Assembly (NCBI GenBank): GCA_000565345.1 | Contig: AQOF01000048.1 | Location: 1 to 64,000, forward strand | DNA: 64,000 nt | Direction of reading: 5' to 3' | DNA from: Salinivibrio costicola subsp. costicola ATCC 33508 = LMG 11651 | GTDB lineage: Bacteria; Pseudomonadota; Gammaproteobacteria; Enterobacterales; Vibrionaceae | In this document: in pieces, positions 1 through 9,733 of the stretch | Position numbering within the stretch: position 1 is the first letter of the stretch | Layout: each line of letters begins with the position of its first letter | Program-made: the position numbers and the translations under genes | The notes under the pieces: generated by a model | The model's input: the letters and a program-made list of their open reading frames with translations, nothing else | What the model was told of the DNA's origin: nothing | Databases searched by the model: none

Positions 1-71
1 CATAGTTCAGTTGGTAGAACGGCGGACTGTTAATCCGTATGTCACTGGTTCGAGTCCAGTTGGGGGAGCCA
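1..71 (+). tRNA. tRNA-Asn (GTT), 5' end cut by window edge
   Basis: Only the last two bases of the 5' acceptor strand lie inside the window. The D-arm, the anticodon arm with GTT at 29-31, a fully paired T-arm (ACTGG and CCAGT around TTCGAGT) and a 3' acceptor strand ending in an encoded CCA at 69-71 are intact. It is the last normal copy of what looks like a tRNA-Asn array entering from the left. Confidence 0.95.
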
Positions 72-107
72 ACCTTGAAATCAAAAAGAATACATAAGTA
101 AATCGAT

Positions 108-196
108 TCCCCCTTAGTTCAGTTGGTAGAACGGCGGACTGTTAATCCGTATGTCGCAGGACTGGGCGTCCCCGTTCAATCCCGCAGGGGGAGCCA
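108..196 (+). tRNA. tRNA-Asn-like gene with abnormal T-arm (possible pseudo-tRNA)
   Basis: The 5' acceptor strand TCCCCCT pairs with AGGGGGA near 187-192, the D-arm and the GTT anticodon arm match the copy at 1-71, and CCA is encoded at 194-196. The gene is 89 bases long instead of about 76. Between the anticodon arm and the acceptor there are about 13 extra bases (ACTGGGCGTCCCC) and no normal T-stem can form. With those bases removed, GCAGG-GTTCAAT-CCCGC would pair apart from one A-C. It may be a dead copy, an odd variant or an assembly error. The same 3' half recurs downstream. Confidence 0.6.
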
Positions 197-363
197 CTTC
201 CTTCTTTTTAATTCTACTCTTTCCAACTCATTGTCTGATCTGCTTCGCAGATTATGTCGCAGGACTGGGCGTCCCCGTTCAATCCCGCAGGGGGAGCCAC
301 TTCCTTCGTTTTAATTCTACTCTTTCCAAGTCACTGTCTGATCTGCTTCGCAGATTATGTCGC
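151..363 (+). repeat. 103-bp tandem repeat carrying a tRNA 3' end
   Basis: Two full units (151-253 and 254-356) differ at only three positions, and a third begins at 357 but diverges after seven bases. Each unit starts with ATGTCGCAGG, contains the tRNA-like 3' end with GGGGGAGCCA, then about 60 bases of spacer ending in a small hairpin (ATCTGC-TTC-GCAGAT). The first unit starts inside the abnormal tRNA-Asn copy, so the repeat arose by duplicating a tRNA 3' half with its downstream flank. This resembles the tRNA-end repeats known behind E. coli tyrT, with a different tRNA and unit length. Confidence 0.85.
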
Positions 364-618
364 TATTCAACCAAACGCTATTTAACCAACGTTGACTGAG
401 CTGTCTGCTTAGACTTGACTATTCTCTCTCCCGAAACAGCATTCTCATATTGATCGCCCCTTCTGTTCTACCACTACCCTTTACTAAGCCGGTCGCAAAT
501 CAAGCGTCACTGATAGCTTACAGCGGGTCAGGCAAAAACCCTGCTTGATGGCGGTTGTTATAGCCGCTTCAAAGGTCGATAATAGGCAGATCACAAAAAC
601 ACTAAATGATTAAATAGC
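364..618. other. intergenic leader before the rnf operon
   Basis: No gene or strong terminator is visible between the tRNA-end repeats and rnfA. The stretch must contain the rnf promoter, but I could not pick out a convincing -35/-10 pair or a clear FNR-type dyad by eye. Confidence 0.4.
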
Positions 619-1203
619 ATGGTTGAGTATTTGTTGCTATTAGTGGGCACTGTCTTGGTCAATAACTTCGTTCTGGTGGAGTTTTTGGGCCTGTGTCCAT
701 TTATGGGCGTATCAAAAAAACTAGAGACAGCGATTGGCATGGGCTTAGCCACAACCTTTGTGCTGACCCTGGCATCGGTGAGCTCGTACCTGGTTGAAAC
801 CTATATCCTCATTCCGTTAGATCTTGGCTACTTACGCACACTGAGCTTTATCCTCGTCATTGCCGTGGTCGTGCAGTTCACTGAGATGGTGGTACACAAA
901 ACCAGCCCCACGTTACACCGGTTATTGGGCGTTTTCTTACCACTGATCACCTCAAACTGTGCGGTGTTGGGTGTTGCTTTGCTCAACGTAAAACAGCAGC
1001 ACAGCTTTATTGAATCCATCATTTATGGTTTTGGTGCGGCTTGTGGTTTCTCGCTGGTGTTGATTCTATTTGCCGCGATGCGTGAGCGTATTGCCGCGGC
1101 TGATGTGCCGGCTCCCTTCCGGGGCGCGTCTGTTGCTATGATCACCGCAGGTCTGATGTCGCTCGCCTTTATGGGCTTTACTGGATTGGTGACCTTATCA
1201 TGA
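619..1203 (+). CDS. rnfA: electron transport complex subunit RnfA (RsxA)
   Basis: RnfA is an integral membrane subunit of the Rnf complex, which couples electron flow between ferredoxin and NADH to ion movement across the inner membrane. In E. coli the equivalent Rsx complex keeps SoxR reduced. The 194-residue product has the family length and is almost entirely hydrophobic with six likely membrane spans. The N-terminal stretch [20 protein letters not shown] and the later [13 protein letters not shown] are hallmark RnfA segments. The gene opens the operon and its TGA overlaps the ATG of rnfB (ATGA), which implies translational coupling. Confidence 0.97.
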   Translation: MVEYLLLLVGTVLVNNFVLVEFLGLCPFMGVSKKLETAIGMGLATTFVLTLASVSSYLVETYILIPLDLGYLRTLSFILVIAVVVQFTEMVVHKTSPTLHRLLGVFLPLITSNCAVLGVALLNVKQQHSFIESIIYGFGAACGFSLVLILFAAMRERIAAADVPAPFRGASVAMITAGLMSLAFMGFTGLVTLS

Positions 1204-1774
1204 GTGGAATCGTGATCGCAGTGATTGTTATCGCTGCCCTCGCCGCTATTTTCGGCGCAATTCTTGGTTTTGCTCGATCCGCTTTAAAGTCGAGGCCGAT
1301 CCCATTGTCGATCAAATTGATGCCATCCTGCCACAAACGCAATGTGGCCAATGTGGTTATCCTGGTTGTCGACCCTATGCCGAAGCGATTGCTAATGGCG
1401 ATGAAATCAATAAATGTCCCCCTGGCGGGCAACAAACCATCGAGAACCTCGCCAACCTGATGGGCGTTGAGGCGACAGAATTGGCGCATGATGAAGAAAA
1501 AAGCATCAAAACCGTTGCCTTTATCCACGAAGAAGACTGCATTGGCTGCACTAAGTGTATTCAAGCGTGTCCTGTTGATGCGATTGTCGGTAGCACCAAA
1601 GCCATGCATACCGTGATTGAACAAGATTGCACTGGGTGCGATCTCTGTGTAGCACCCTGTCCGACCGATTGCATTGAAATGATCCCCGTCCAGGACACAC
1701 CAGAAACCTGGAAGTGGCAGCTCGACCAAATTCCGGTAGTAAACATAACCGACAATCAGGGGGCACGCGCCTGA
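1200..1774 (+). CDS. rnfB: electron transport complex subunit RnfB, frame broken near 1273
   Basis: RnfB is the iron-sulfur subunit that accepts electrons at the cytoplasmic face. The start overlaps rnfA and the first 25 codons give the membrane anchor ending in GFA. The frame is then lost, and from 1280 another frame reads [15 protein letters not shown], the cluster motif [10 protein letters not shown], and two 4Fe-4S motifs ([24 protein letters not shown]). One missing T near 1273 (GCTCGATCC for GCTTCGATCC) would join the parts as GFASIRFK and give 191 residues, the usual RnfB length. The break is most simply a sequencing deletion. The stop overlaps the rnfC start. Confidence 0.92.
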
Positions 1775-3783
1775 TGGAAAGTCTCATTGAACAAATTAAA
1801 CACGGTCAGATCTGGGATTTTCACGGCGGTATTCATCCACCCGAGCACAAAACCCAATCTAACCAAAACGCGATTCTTGAGCACATACTGCCATCTGAAC
1901 TGGTTATTCCGTTAAAACAACATATTGGCAGTAAAGGCAAACTACTCGTTAGCCAAGGCGATCAGGTCCTCGCTGGACAAGCTCTCACCGAAACCGACAT
2001 TCAGCAATGTGTGCCGGTGCATGCTCCAACCTCAGGCACCGTAATTGCAATGGAAGATAGAACCATCGCCCACCCTTCTGGGTTATCCGATCGCTGTGTT
2101 GTAATTCAACCGGACGGTAACAATACATGGGGCGCAAAACCCGCTTTTGCTGAGTATCACACCCAAACACCTGAACGCCTGATTGACCATATTCGCGCTA
2201 TGGGCATTGCGGGAATTGGGGGAGCGGGTTTCCCTACCGCCCGTAAACTACAAACCGGCCTCGCACGAACCGAGATACTGATCATCAACGCCGCCGAGTG
2301 TGAGCCCTATATCACCGCCGACGATCGCTTGATGCAAGATTGCGCCGATGAAATCGTCGCGGGCATCCAAATTCTCAACCACATTGTGAAGCCAAAACTG
2401 GCGGTGATTGGTATTGAAGATAACAAGCCCGAGGCGATTGCTGCGTTAAATGCCGCTGTCGACGCGGTTGAGGACGACATCCTCATTCAAGTGGTGCCGA
2501 CCAAATACCCATCAGGGGGTGAAAAACAGCTCATCCAACTGATCACAGGAAAAGAGGTACCGGCCAAAGCCTTTCCGGCCAGCATCGGCGTGTTGATGCA
2601 AAATATTGGCACCACATACGCGATTAAGCGCGCCGTGCTAGACGGTGAGCCGCTTATCAAGCGCGTGGTAACCCTGACCGGGAAAACGCTCAAAACCCAG
2701 CAAAACCGCTGGGCACTATTGGGCACGCCGATTGGCGAACTATTAGCTCAGCACGGCTATAAAGCGGATAAAAAACAGCCACGGGTGATTATTGGCGGCC
2801 CGATGATGGGCTTTACGGTGCCTCACGCTAAGGTGCCCATCACCAAAACGACTAACTGTGTGTTGGTGCCAACCCGCAAAGAAATAGCACCAGCCAAACA
2901 AGAAATGGCCTGTATTCGGTGCAGTGCCTGTGCCGATGTGTGCCCCGCGCATCTTCTCCCGCAGCAGCTGCAGTGGTACGCGAAAGATCAAGACTATGAC
3001 AAATGCCAAGACTACGATCTATTTGATTGTATTGAATGTGGCGCGTGTGCCTACGTCTGTCCTAGTGAGATTCCGCTGGTGCAATATTATCGCCAAGCCA
3101 AAGCCGAAATCCGCGAGATTGAAGCAGAAAAAGAGGCGGCCGAACGGGCGCGCCAACGCTTTGAAGCCAAAAAAGCGCGGATGGAACGAGAAAAACAAGA
3201 GCGAGAAGAAAAACACCGCCAAGCAGCGGAACGTCGCAAACAAGCCGCACAGCAAAATGCCGGCTCTGGCGATGCCTTAAACGCTGCAGTTGAACGGGTG
3301 AAGGCGAAAAAAGCGGCGCAATCGGCGGATAACGACGTGAAACCCGCAGTCGCCGCTGCGATTGCACGCGCAAAAGCCAAGCAAGCCGAGGCAGCGAAAA
3401 CCGGCAGTGATGAGCCAGATAACAGTGAAATGATGAAGTTGCGCGAGGAGCGCAAACGGCAAGCCCGAGCGCGTAAGGCGGCGAAAGAGACGCAAAAACC
3501 CGCGCAAGCCATAGCGTCGCAGGCAGGATCAGAAAACACTGACAACCAAGATGGTAAAAAAGACGCCGTAGCGGCTGCCGTTGCCCGTGCTAAGGCCCGA
3601 AAAGCGGCGCAACAAGGCGAATCAAGCGCTGATTCGTCGGCCTCGGCTGAAAGCCAAACTGCAACAGCCAACAAAACGTCAGACACTGGCGAAGCCAGCG
3701 ATAAAAAAGCCGCTGTCGCCGCTGCCGTTGCTCGTGCCAAAGCGCGTAAAGCCGCTCAACAAAAACAAGATAATAAGGAATAA
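1774..3783 (+). CDS. rnfC: electron transport complex subunit RnfC
   Basis: RnfC is the peripheral NADH- and FMN-binding subunit of Rnf. The ATG at 1774 overlaps the rnfB stop and gives 669 residues. The glycine-rich segment [12 protein letters not shown] near residue 145 and the acidic run [14 protein letters not shown] are typical, followed by two 4Fe-4S motifs ([24 protein letters not shown]) between residues 370 and 430. From residue 450 onward the protein is a charged, alanine/lysine-rich tail predicted to be helical, with repeated [16 protein letters not shown] cores. The tail is typical of gammaproteobacterial RnfC and varies in length between species. Confidence 0.97.
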   Translation: MESLIEQIKHGQIWDFHGGIHPPEHKTQSNQNAILEHILPSELVIPLKQHIGSKGKLLVSQGDQVLAGQALTETDIQQCVPVHAPTSGTVIAMEDRTIAHPSGLSDRCVVIQPDGNNTWGAKPAFAEYHTQTPERLIDHIRAMGIAGIGGAGFPTARKLQTGLARTEILIINAAECEPYITADDRLMQDCADEIVAGIQILNHIVKPKLAVIGIEDNKPEAIAALNAAVDAVEDDILIQVVPTKYPSGGEKQLIQLITGKEVPAKAFPASIGVLMQNIGTTYAIKRAVLDGEPLIKRVVTLTGKTLKTQQNRWALLGTPIGELLAQHGYKADKKQPRVIIGGPMMGFTVPHAKVPITKTTNCVLVPTRKEIAPAKQEMACIRCSACADVCPAHLLPQQLQWYAKDQDYDKCQDYDLFDCIECGACAYVCPSEIPLVQYYRQAKAEIREIEAEKEAAERARQRFEAKKARMEREKQEREEKHRQAAERRKQAAQQNAGSGDALNAAVERVKAKKAAQSADNDVKPAVAAAIARAKAKQAEAAKTGSDEPDNSEMMKLREERKRQARARKAAKETQKPAQAIASQAGSENTDNQDGKKDAVAAAVARAKARKAAQQGESSADSSASAESQTATANKTSDTGEASDKKAAVAAAVARAKARKAAQQKQDNKE

Positions 3784-3788
3784 TCAAC

Positions 3789-4868
3789 GTGGCGTTTTTC
3801 ATTGCAAGTTCACCACACGCCCACAATAAGCGCTCCACCAGCCATATTATGCTGACCGTTCTCCTGTGCGCATTACCAGGACTCGCGGCACAGTGGTATT
3901 TCTTTGGATGGGGAGTATTAATCCAGCTAACGCTCGCCGTGTTAACCGCCTGGACAACAGAAGCACTGGTGATGCGGTTACGTCGCCGCCCGGTGATGGC
4001 CTATTTACGTGACAATAGCGCGCTGCTCACTGCATTTCTTTTGGCCGTCGCGATCCCCCCGATGGCACCTTGGTGGGTGATCGTAATTGGTACCGCGTTT
4101 TCTATCATCGTTGCCAAGCATATTTATGGCGGGCTGGGTCAAAACCTGTTTAATCCTGCTATGGTTGGCTATGTAGTACTGTTGATCGCATTTCCAGTAC
4201 AAATGACTACCTGGCTACCACCCGAAAGCCTTGCCACCCATGCGTTAACGTTCGGTGATACCCTAGCCGCTATTTTCAGTGGCTATACGTTGGACGGTTT
4301 TAGTATTAACCAACTCCGTATGACCGTCGATGGTGCAACCATGGCCACGCCACTGGACACCATAAAAACCGCATTAGCCGGCGGACAAACCGTCAGTGAA
4401 GCCTTGCAACAGCCTATATTTTCTGCCGTTGGTGGCAAAGGCTGGGCCTGGGTGAATACGCTGTATCTGCTCGGTGGTTTGGTATTGATTCAACGCGGTG
4501 TGATCAACTGGCATATTCCGGTTGCGGTACTCACCGCCTTATTATCAAGCGCACTGTTGGGCCACTTGATTGCGCCCGATCAGTTAGCGTCGCCGCTGAT
4601 TCATTTGTTGTCTGGTGCGACCATGCTGGGGGCATTTTTCATCGCCACCGATCCGGTTTCCGCATCCACGACGGACAAAGGGCGCTTGTGGTTCGGCGGC
4701 CTCATTGGGGTGTTGGTGTACTTGATCCGTACTTGGGGTGGCTACCCCGACGGTGTCGCGTTTGCAGTGATTATCGCTAACTTATGCGTGCCTTTGATTG
4801 ATTACTACACCAAACCGAGAACTTACGGCCATGCGAATAAGCGGGCAGAGAAGAAGTCACAGTCATGA
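3789..4868 (+). CDS. rnfD: electron transport complex subunit RnfD
   Basis: RnfD is a membrane subunit carrying a covalently attached FMN and is related to NqrB of the Na+-pumping NADH:quinone reductase. The product has 359 residues, many membrane spans, and the flavin-attachment motif SGATML, whose threonine bears FMN in studied homologues. The segment [15 protein letters not shown] is also family-typical. The best start is GTG at 3789, five bases after the rnfC stop. The gene end overlaps rnfG by four bases. Confidence 0.96.
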   Translation: MAFFIASSPHAHNKRSTSHIMLTVLLCALPGLAAQWYFFGWGVLIQLTLAVLTAWTTEALVMRLRRRPVMAYLRDNSALLTAFLLAVAIPPMAPWWVIVIGTAFSIIVAKHIYGGLGQNLFNPAMVGYVVLLIAFPVQMTTWLPPESLATHALTFGDTLAAIFSGYTLDGFSINQLRMTVDGATMATPLDTIKTALAGGQTVSEALQQPIFSAVGGKGWAWVNTLYLLGGLVLIQRGVINWHIPVAVLTALLSSALLGHLIAPDQLASPLIHLLSGATMLGAFFIATDPVSASTTDKGRLWFGGLIGVLVYLIRTWGGYPDGVAFAVIIANLCVPLIDYYTKPRTYGHANKRAEKKSQS

Positions 4869-5503
4869 TTGAAACAATACGAAAACATGGGGGCATCTTG
4901 GCGATCGCAGCCCTCTTATCCACCGCATTAGTGGCGGTTACCAATGCGCTGACTGAAGACACGATAAAAGAGCAACAACAAATTCAGTTATCCAAAGCGC
5001 TCAATCAAGTGGTCCCAAAGGCGCGCCATGATAATCCGCTTCACCAAAGCTGCCGCCTGGTGACAAACTCGGACGCACTCGGCACTGACGAGGCGCAACC
5101 TTTTTATGTCGGCACCTTGAACGATGAGGTGACCACGGTCGCCATTCAAACCATCGCCCCCAATGGCTACAATGGCGCGATAAAAGTGCTGATCGGGATG
5201 GATGCGACCAGTCATCAAGTTTTGGGCGTACGGGTCCTCGAGCACAATGAAACCCCAGGCCTGGGAGACAAAGTGAGCTTACGTGTGTCGGACTGGGTAC
5301 GGAGCTTTAGCGGCAAGACAGTGACCAGTGAAGACGATAAACGCTGGGCGGTCAAAAAAGATGGCGGTCAGTTCGATCAGTTTACCGGTGCGACCATTAC
5401 CCCCCGGGCGGTGGTTACCGCGGTAAAAAAAGCGGCCTGGTTTGTCAGCCAGCAACAAGCTACCTTGCTTAACCAACCAGTCAATTGCGGAGGTGCGTCG
5501 TGA
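4865..5503 (+). CDS. rnfG: electron transport complex subunit RnfG
   Basis: RnfG is a membrane-anchored periplasmic subunit with covalent FMN. The 212-residue product begins with a short basic end and one membrane span (about residues 8-28), then the FMN-binding domain. Signature segments are the GLGDKV run near residue 138 and [12 protein letters not shown] near residue 174, whose second threonine is the expected FMN ligand. It starts inside the rnfD stop (ATGA) and ends overlapping the GTG of rnfE, continuing the tight coupling of the operon. Confidence 0.96.
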   Translation: MIETIRKHGGILAIAALLSTALVAVTNALTEDTIKEQQQIQLSKALNQVVPKARHDNPLHQSCRLVTNSDALGTDEAQPFYVGTLNDEVTTVAIQTIAPNGYNGAIKVLIGMDATSHQVLGVRVLEHNETPGLGDKVSLRVSDWVRSFSGKTVTSEDDKRWAVKKDGGQFDQFTGATITPRAVVTAVKKAAWFVSQQQATLLNQPVNCGGAS

Positions 5504-6198
5504 ACAGTGACCACAAAGCGCTGATGAAAAATGGCTTATGGAGCAACAACCCCGCCTTTGTGCAGCTGCTGGGGTTGTGTCCACTGCTAGCAGTCTCTGC
5601 CACCGTCACCAATGCGCTGGGCCTCGGCATTGCAACACTGGCTGTGCTAGTGGGTTCCAACTTAATCGTGTCGGTGATCCGAGAATGGGTGCCTAAAGAA
5701 GTGCGTATCCCAATTTTCGTGATGGTGATTGCCTCATTGGTCACCTGTGTGCAATTGGTGATGAATGCCTATGCTTACGGCCTTTATCAGTCACTCGGGA
5801 TCTTTATCCCCTTGATTGTCACCAACTGCATTATTATCGGCCGCGCTGAAGCCTTTGCCTCAAAAAACCCGGTTGGCTTATCGGTTAGTGATGGGTTTTG
5901 GATGGGAACGGGCATGACCGCAGCGCTGGTGATACTCGGCGCGATTCGAGAGATTATTGGTAACGGCACCTTGTTTGATGGCGCCGATCTGTTACTCGGT
6001 GATTGGGCCTCGGTACTACGGATTGAAATTTTCCAATTCGATACCAAATTCTTATTGGCGATATTGCCACCCGGTGCATTTTTAGCGGTGGGCTTTTTGA
6101 TCGCTCTGAAAAACATCATTGATACCCATCTTGCCAGTAAGACAGAATCCGAGCAGAAACCAGTGATTGAACGTGCGCGGATCACCGGCAATCAGTGA
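5500..6198 (+). CDS. rnfE: electron transport complex subunit RnfE
   Basis: RnfE is a polytopic membrane subunit related to RnfA and NqrD. I place the start at GTG 5500 because it overlaps the rnfG TGA, has GGAG eight bases upstream, and gives the family N-terminus ([20 protein letters not shown]). The product has 232 residues, about six membrane spans, and family segments [18 protein letters not shown] and [20 protein letters not shown]. It closes the rnf block. nth follows after 12 bases and is probably co-transcribed. Confidence 0.96.
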   Translation: MNSDHKALMKNGLWSNNPAFVQLLGLCPLLAVSATVTNALGLGIATLAVLVGSNLIVSVIREWVPKEVRIPIFVMVIASLVTCVQLVMNAYAYGLYQSLGIFIPLIVTNCIIIGRAEAFASKNPVGLSVSDGFWMGTGMTAALVILGAIREIIGNGTLFDGADLLLGDWASVLRIEIFQFDTKFLLAILPPGAFLAVGFLIALKNIIDTHLASKTESEQKPVIERARITGNQ

Positions 6199-6210
6199 CG
6201 GGATAGGGAA

Positions 6211-6852
6211 ATGAATAAAGAAAAACGACAACAGATTTTGGAGCGGCTGCGGGACAACAACCCAACACCGCAAACAGAGCTGCATTGGTCTACCCCTTTC
6301 GAGTTGTTGATTGCAGTGTTACTGTCTGCCCAGGCTACCGATGTGAGTGTCAATAAAGCGACCGATAAACTCTATCCGGTGGCCAACACTCCAGAGGGCT
6401 TATTGGCACTAGGTGTGGATGGGGTGAAGTCCTATATCAAAAACATCGGCCTGTTTAATTCCAAAGCCGAGAACGTGATTAAGACCTGTCGTGCACTGAT
6501 CGAACAGCACGGTGGTGAGGTGCCAGAAAACCGCGAAGCGCTGGAGGCCTTACCCGGTGTCGGGCGTAAAACGGCCAATGTCGTGCTCAATACCGCATTT
6601 GGTTGGCCCACTATTGCGGTCGACACCCATATTTTTCGGGTCTCTAATCGCACCAAGTTTGCGATGGGTAAAAACGTCAATGACGTGGAAGAGAAACTGA
6701 ACAAGGTGGTGCCCAAAGCGTTTAAGGTCGATGTGCACCATTGGCTTATTTTGCACGGACGCTATACCTGCCTGGCACGCAAACCCCGCTGTGGCAGTTG
6801 CATCATTGAAGATTTATGTGAGTATAAAGATAAAGTCTATCCAGACAGCTAA
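6211..6852 (+). CDS. nth: endonuclease III (DNA glycosylase/AP lyase)
   Basis: Nth removes oxidised pyrimidines from DNA and cuts the resulting abasic site in base-excision repair. The 213-residue product matches E. coli Nth in length. It has the helix-hairpin-helix LPGVGRKTANVV with the catalytic lysine near 120, the catalytic aspartate in VDTHIFR near 138, and a C-terminal 4Fe-4S cluster with cysteines at 187, 194, 197 and 203 (C-x6-C-x2-C-x5-C). The link to rnf is conserved in gammaproteobacteria. Confidence 0.98.
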   Translation: MNKEKRQQILERLRDNNPTPQTELHWSTPFELLIAVLLSAQATDVSVNKATDKLYPVANTPEGLLALGVDGVKSYIKNIGLFNSKAENVIKTCRALIEQHGGEVPENREALEALPGVGRKTANVVLNTAFGWPTIAVDTHIFRVSNRTKFAMGKNVNDVEEKLNKVVPKAFKVDVHHWLILHGRYTCLARKPRCGSCIIEDLCEYKDKVYPDS

Positions 6853-6896
6853 CGCTATTTCAGGCGAGCACTGGCAAGTAATAAAGGAGCAACGTC

Positions 6897-7313
6897 ATGT
6901 CTAACGGCAGAATTCTACACACCATGATCCGCGTCGGTGATCTGGATCGCGCAGTGAAATTTTACACCGACGTAATGGGTATGCGTTTGTTACGCACCAA
7001 TGAAAACGAGCAGTATAAATATAGCTTGGCGTTTGTCGGTTACAGCGATGAGTCTGACGGTGCAGTGATCGAATTGACCTATAACTGGGGCGAATCGGAA
7101 TACGATCACGGCAACGCCTTTGGTCATATTGCGATCGGTGTCGACGATGTTTACGCCACCTGTGATCAAATTCGCCAAGCCGGCGGCAATATCACTCGCG
7201 AGCCAGGTCCAGTAAAAGGTGGCAGCACTGAAATCGCTTTTGTCACTGACCCTGATGGTTATAAGCTCGAACTTATTCAAAACAAGAGCGCGTCTGCTGG
7301 CCTAAACGGTTAA
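6897..7313 (+). CDS. gloA: lactoylglutathione lyase (glyoxalase I)
   Basis: GloA isomerises the hemithioacetal of methylglyoxal and glutathione to S-lactoylglutathione, detoxifying methylglyoxal. The product is 138 residues with the metal ligands of the short nickel-type enzyme visible: His5 in [10 protein letters not shown], Glu near 56 in VIELTYN, His near 74 in FGHIAIGV and Glu near 122 in KLELIQ. A strong ribosome site (AAAGGAG) lies eight bases before the ATG. The gene is 44 bases after nth and is followed by hairpins. Confidence 0.97.
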   Translation: MSNGRILHTMIRVGDLDRAVKFYTDVMGMRLLRTNENEQYKYSLAFVGYSDESDGAVIELTYNWGESEYDHGNAFGHIAIGVDDVYATCDQIRQAGGNITREPGPVKGGSTEIAFVTDPDGYKLELIQNKSASAGLNG

Positions 7314-7331
7314 CTGACACCTGCTCTCATG

Positions 7332-7416
7332 AAGCTCACTCGCTTAACAGAGTGAGCCTTAGTGATAGCGACATAGCCAAGACAACAAAGCCCTGCTTCA
7401 ACCGCAGGGCTTTGTT
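7332..7416. terminator. two hairpins between convergent gloA and motY
   Basis: A first hairpin (GCTCACTC / GAGTGAGC, 7334-7357) is followed by a strong stem AACAAAGCCCTGC / GCAGGGCTTTGTT at 7384-7416. The second has T-rich flanks on both sides and can stop transcription from either direction. Confidence 0.8.
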
Positions 7417-7504
7417 ATTTCTGTCGCTGGGAACTAAGGTTCGCTTTTGGTTTGTCATCCCACCTCGCTGAACGTCCGCCTACTCGCTGAACGTTGACTG
7501 TGCC

Positions 7505-8416
7505 TTATAACAAGGTCCTACCCAGAGAGATCACCACACGACGGTTTTTACTTCGACCAATGGGATCCTCGTTATCGGCGACCGGCCGGCGCTCGCCATA
7601 GGCTTCAACGGTGATCCTGTCCTCAGGCAAGCCCAAAGAGGTAAAGTAGTCACGTAATTTCTTCGCCCGCCGCTCCGACATTTGTTGATTGGCGGCGCGT
7701 GTGCCTCGTGCATCTGAATAGGTCGCCACTAACACCAAATCGATATCGTCGCTGTAACGAACAAACTCGGCTATCTGCGTGAGTCGCTGGCGGCTCGCTT
7801 TGGTGAGCTCATCGCTGTTTTCTTGATAGCGCAACACGGTAAAGGAAATGTCCTCAAACGCGTAAGGCAATAAGGTGTTTAAGCATTGGCTAAATTCTTG
7901 GTACGGTGCCCCAAACGCCACCGCAGACAGGGCAACATCGATTTGACGCTGTTGGCGCCGCCAATCTTGAAAACTAAAGGTAGGAAAGCGACCTTCTTCC
8001 AATTCGCTCAACATCGACCAGGCCGTTTGGCCGCCGACATAACCATCAAACTGTTGGAAAAACTTAAGCTGGTCCATGTATCGGGCCGGTTCACCGGGCA
8101 TCCAATCGGCCGGCATGGATAGCAAAGATACCGGCGCTGTCTCGCCCATAGGACGCTGCATCTCCAACTCGAAATCTACATTCATGTCTTTGCTGGCGCG
8201 CGAGGTAAACGACGCGAGCCCGTATCCAGGAATATTGTGCTGCAGGCGGCACTCGATCGGTGTATCTATGGTCACCGCCCAGTTCGACTCGCCAAGCGAT
8301 GCGACATATTGCTTGTTTGCATAAACATTACCCGCACTCAATAGACCCACGGTGAGGGCCAGCGCGCCCGGCAACACATTATTAATCAGGCATGGCTTAA
8401 AAAGGCGAGACGCCAT
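7505..8416 (-). CDS. motY: sodium-driven flagellar motor protein MotY
   Basis: MotY forms part of the T-ring under the flagellar basal body of Vibrio and, with MotX, anchors the Na+-driven PomAB stator. I choose the ATG at 8416 because GGAG lies just upstream and it gives a clean signal peptide ending near GNVYA. Mature residues include the MotY N-terminal beta domain, and from about residue 185 the OmpA-like peptidoglycan-binding domain (SDARGTRAANQQMSERRAKK, then GERRPVADNED and SKNRRVVI). At 303 residues it fits the family. The link to rnt, gloA and nth is the Vibrio order. Confidence 0.93.
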   Translation of the reverse strand: MASRLFKPCLINNVLPGALALTVGLLSAGNVYANKQYVASLGESNWAVTIDTPIECRLQHNIPGYGLASFTSRASKDMNVDFELEMQRPMGETAPVSLLSMPADWMPGEPARYMDQLKFFQQFDGYVGGQTAWSMLSELEEGRFPTFSFQDWRRQQRQIDVALSAVAFGAPYQEFSQCLNTLLPYAFEDISFTVLRYQENSDELTKASRQRLTQIAEFVRYSDDIDLVLVATYSDARGTRAANQQMSERRAKKLRDYFTSLGLPEDRITVEAYGERRPVADNEDPIGRSKNRRVVISLGRTLL

Positions 8417-8543
8417 TCTGGACTCCGAACTTCGCATGAGGCTCTGCACAGGCTTTATGATCCTTGGAGTGGCATATTTGCACACCTAAAGAGGATGCAC
8501 CCAGCAGTGAGAGACGGTTTAACCAACAAGAGTAACGATAAAG

Positions 8544-8570
8544 ATATCGACCGGCAAGATGGTGACTTTA
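8544..8570 (-). promoter_or_regulatory. candidate sigma-28 (FliA) promoter for motY
   Basis: On the minus strand TAAAGTCA, an 11-base spacer and GTCGATAT match the flagellar sigma-28 consensus TAAAGTTT-N11-GCCGATAA at six of eight bases in each half. It lies about 130 bases upstream of the motY start in the right orientation. motY is known as a late, FliA-dependent flagellar gene in V. cholerae, which supports the call. Confidence 0.65.
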
Positions 8571-8629
8571 GCTTATCGTCCGGATTTGCGATAATCACGC
8601 TCTGATTATTGTAAGTAAAGTGACATTGC

Positions 8630-9343
8630 ATGAGCCAAGAAAGCGATCTAAACAGCCTTAAGGCCCGATTCCGTGGTTACTTTCCCGTTGTTGTTGATGT
8701 GGAGACAGCCGGGTTTAACGCCAACACTGATGCATTACTCGAAATTTGCGCGGTAACCTTAAAAATGGATGAGCAAGGCTGGCTCGCTCCGGATAAAACA
8801 TTGCATTTTAATGTCACGCCTTTTGAAGGCGCCAACTTAGAGCCAGCGGCCCTTGAATTTACCGGCATTCGTGATCCCTATAGCCCCTTGCGCGGCGCGG
8901 TTGATGAGGGCGAGGCCTTAAAAGAGATTTTTAAACTGATCCGTAAAGAGCAAAAAGCGGCAGAGTGCCAGCGCACCATTATGGTCGCCCACAATGCCAA
9001 TTTTGATCACAGCTTTGTGATGGCAGCCGCCGAGCGCGCGAAGCTAAAGCGTAACCCCTTCCACCCTTTTGCCACCTTTGATACGGCGGCTTTAAGCGGC
9101 TTGGCTCTCGGGCAAACCGTGCTGGCTAAAGCCTGTAAAACCGCTGATATTGCTTTTGATAACAAAGAAGCCCATAGCGCCCTTTACGATACCGAGCGTA
9201 CGGCCGAGCTATTTTGTGAAATTGTTAATCGTTGGAAGCGCCTAGGCGGCTGGCCTTTGCCTCTGCGCCTGACGCGCAAGAAGAGACGCCCGAATAAAAC
9301 CCCAGCGCGTGAGTCGACCCACGGTTATCCGTTGCAGCAATAA
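8630..9343 (+). CDS. rnt: ribonuclease T
   Basis: RNase T is a 3'-5' exoribonuclease that trims tRNA and other stable RNA ends. The exonuclease domain shows the DEDDh residues: VVDVETAGF (Asp and Glu), NANFDHSF (Asp), and HSALYDTE (His and Asp). Most homologues end soon after the exonuclease fold. This one, at 237 residues, continues with about 25 lysine/arginine-rich residues ([12 protein letters not shown]), which might aid RNA binding. It is divergent from motY. Confidence 0.96.
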   Translation: MSQESDLNSLKARFRGYFPVVVDVETAGFNANTDALLEICAVTLKMDEQGWLAPDKTLHFNVTPFEGANLEPAALEFTGIRDPYSPLRGAVDEGEALKEIFKLIRKEQKAAECQRTIMVAHNANFDHSFVMAAAERAKLKRNPFHPFATFDTAALSGLALGQTVLAKACKTADIAFDNKEAHSALYDTERTAELFCEIVNRWKRLGGWPLPLRLTRKKRRPNKTPARESTHGYPLQQ

Positions 9344-9733
9344 ATGCATGATTCAATTGTTAACAACTTGTTTGTTGTCACATTTTTGTGATCTTATTTT
9401 GGCCTCTATTTAGCCAGCATATTAACCACGATTAAACAGGCACATAAGGAGTGAGCGACAGAATTAATTTATCCATATTACGCCAAACACGGGCTGAGAT
9501 GAGCAATAAACGCGTTAGAGTATTTACTTAAAACAATCGATAGAAACATTATCAGCCCAACCAGGTGACATCGTGCGGTATCCGTTTTGAAACCAACCTT
9601 TAACAAACGCGAAATTGGTGCCAGTATTGAACCTGTAGAACATCCGACCACTTCTCTCGCCCACGCAAGATGGGCTTTGAAGCGGCGGCCCCAAAGAACA
9701 AGAAGCTTAATTAACACAGGAGTGAGGCGCGTT
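9344..9733. other. intergenic region, rnt to fadL
   Basis: No gene is supported here. An AT-rich stretch just after rnt contains the inverted repeat TCACATTTTTGTGA at 9378-9391. A FadR-like half site lies at 9641-9650. The fadL ribosome site CAGGAGTGAGG ends just before the ATG at 9734. A reading frame runs into fadL from 9587, but it lacks a ribosome site and a signal-peptide start and is more likely leader. Confidence 0.5.
9638..9653 (-). promoter_or_regulatory. possible FadR binding site upstream of fadL
   Basis: On the minus strand AAGTGGTCGGATGTT contains TGGTC-N-GA, most of the FadR core TGGTCNGACCA. It lies about 85 bases before the fadL ATG. FadR controls fadL in enterobacteria and Vibrio, and fadR itself is at 44955-45806. 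The right half is imperfect, so this is a weak candidate. Confidence 0.35.

Noticed and set aside
1178..1729. Long minus-strand reading frame opposite rnfB
   Set aside because: It is antisense to a well-supported iron-sulfur subunit, shows no family motif and arises from codon periodicity of the real gene.
3087..3740. 217-codon minus-strand frame opposite the rnfC tail
   Set aside because: It is the mirror of Ala/Lys repeats, giving a low-complexity Ala/Ser/Arg translation with no start signal.
9378..9391. CRP-like site TCACATTTTTGTGA before fadL
   Set aside because: The half-sites are in the opposite arrangement (TCACA first) and the spacing does not fit TGTGA-N6-TCACA.
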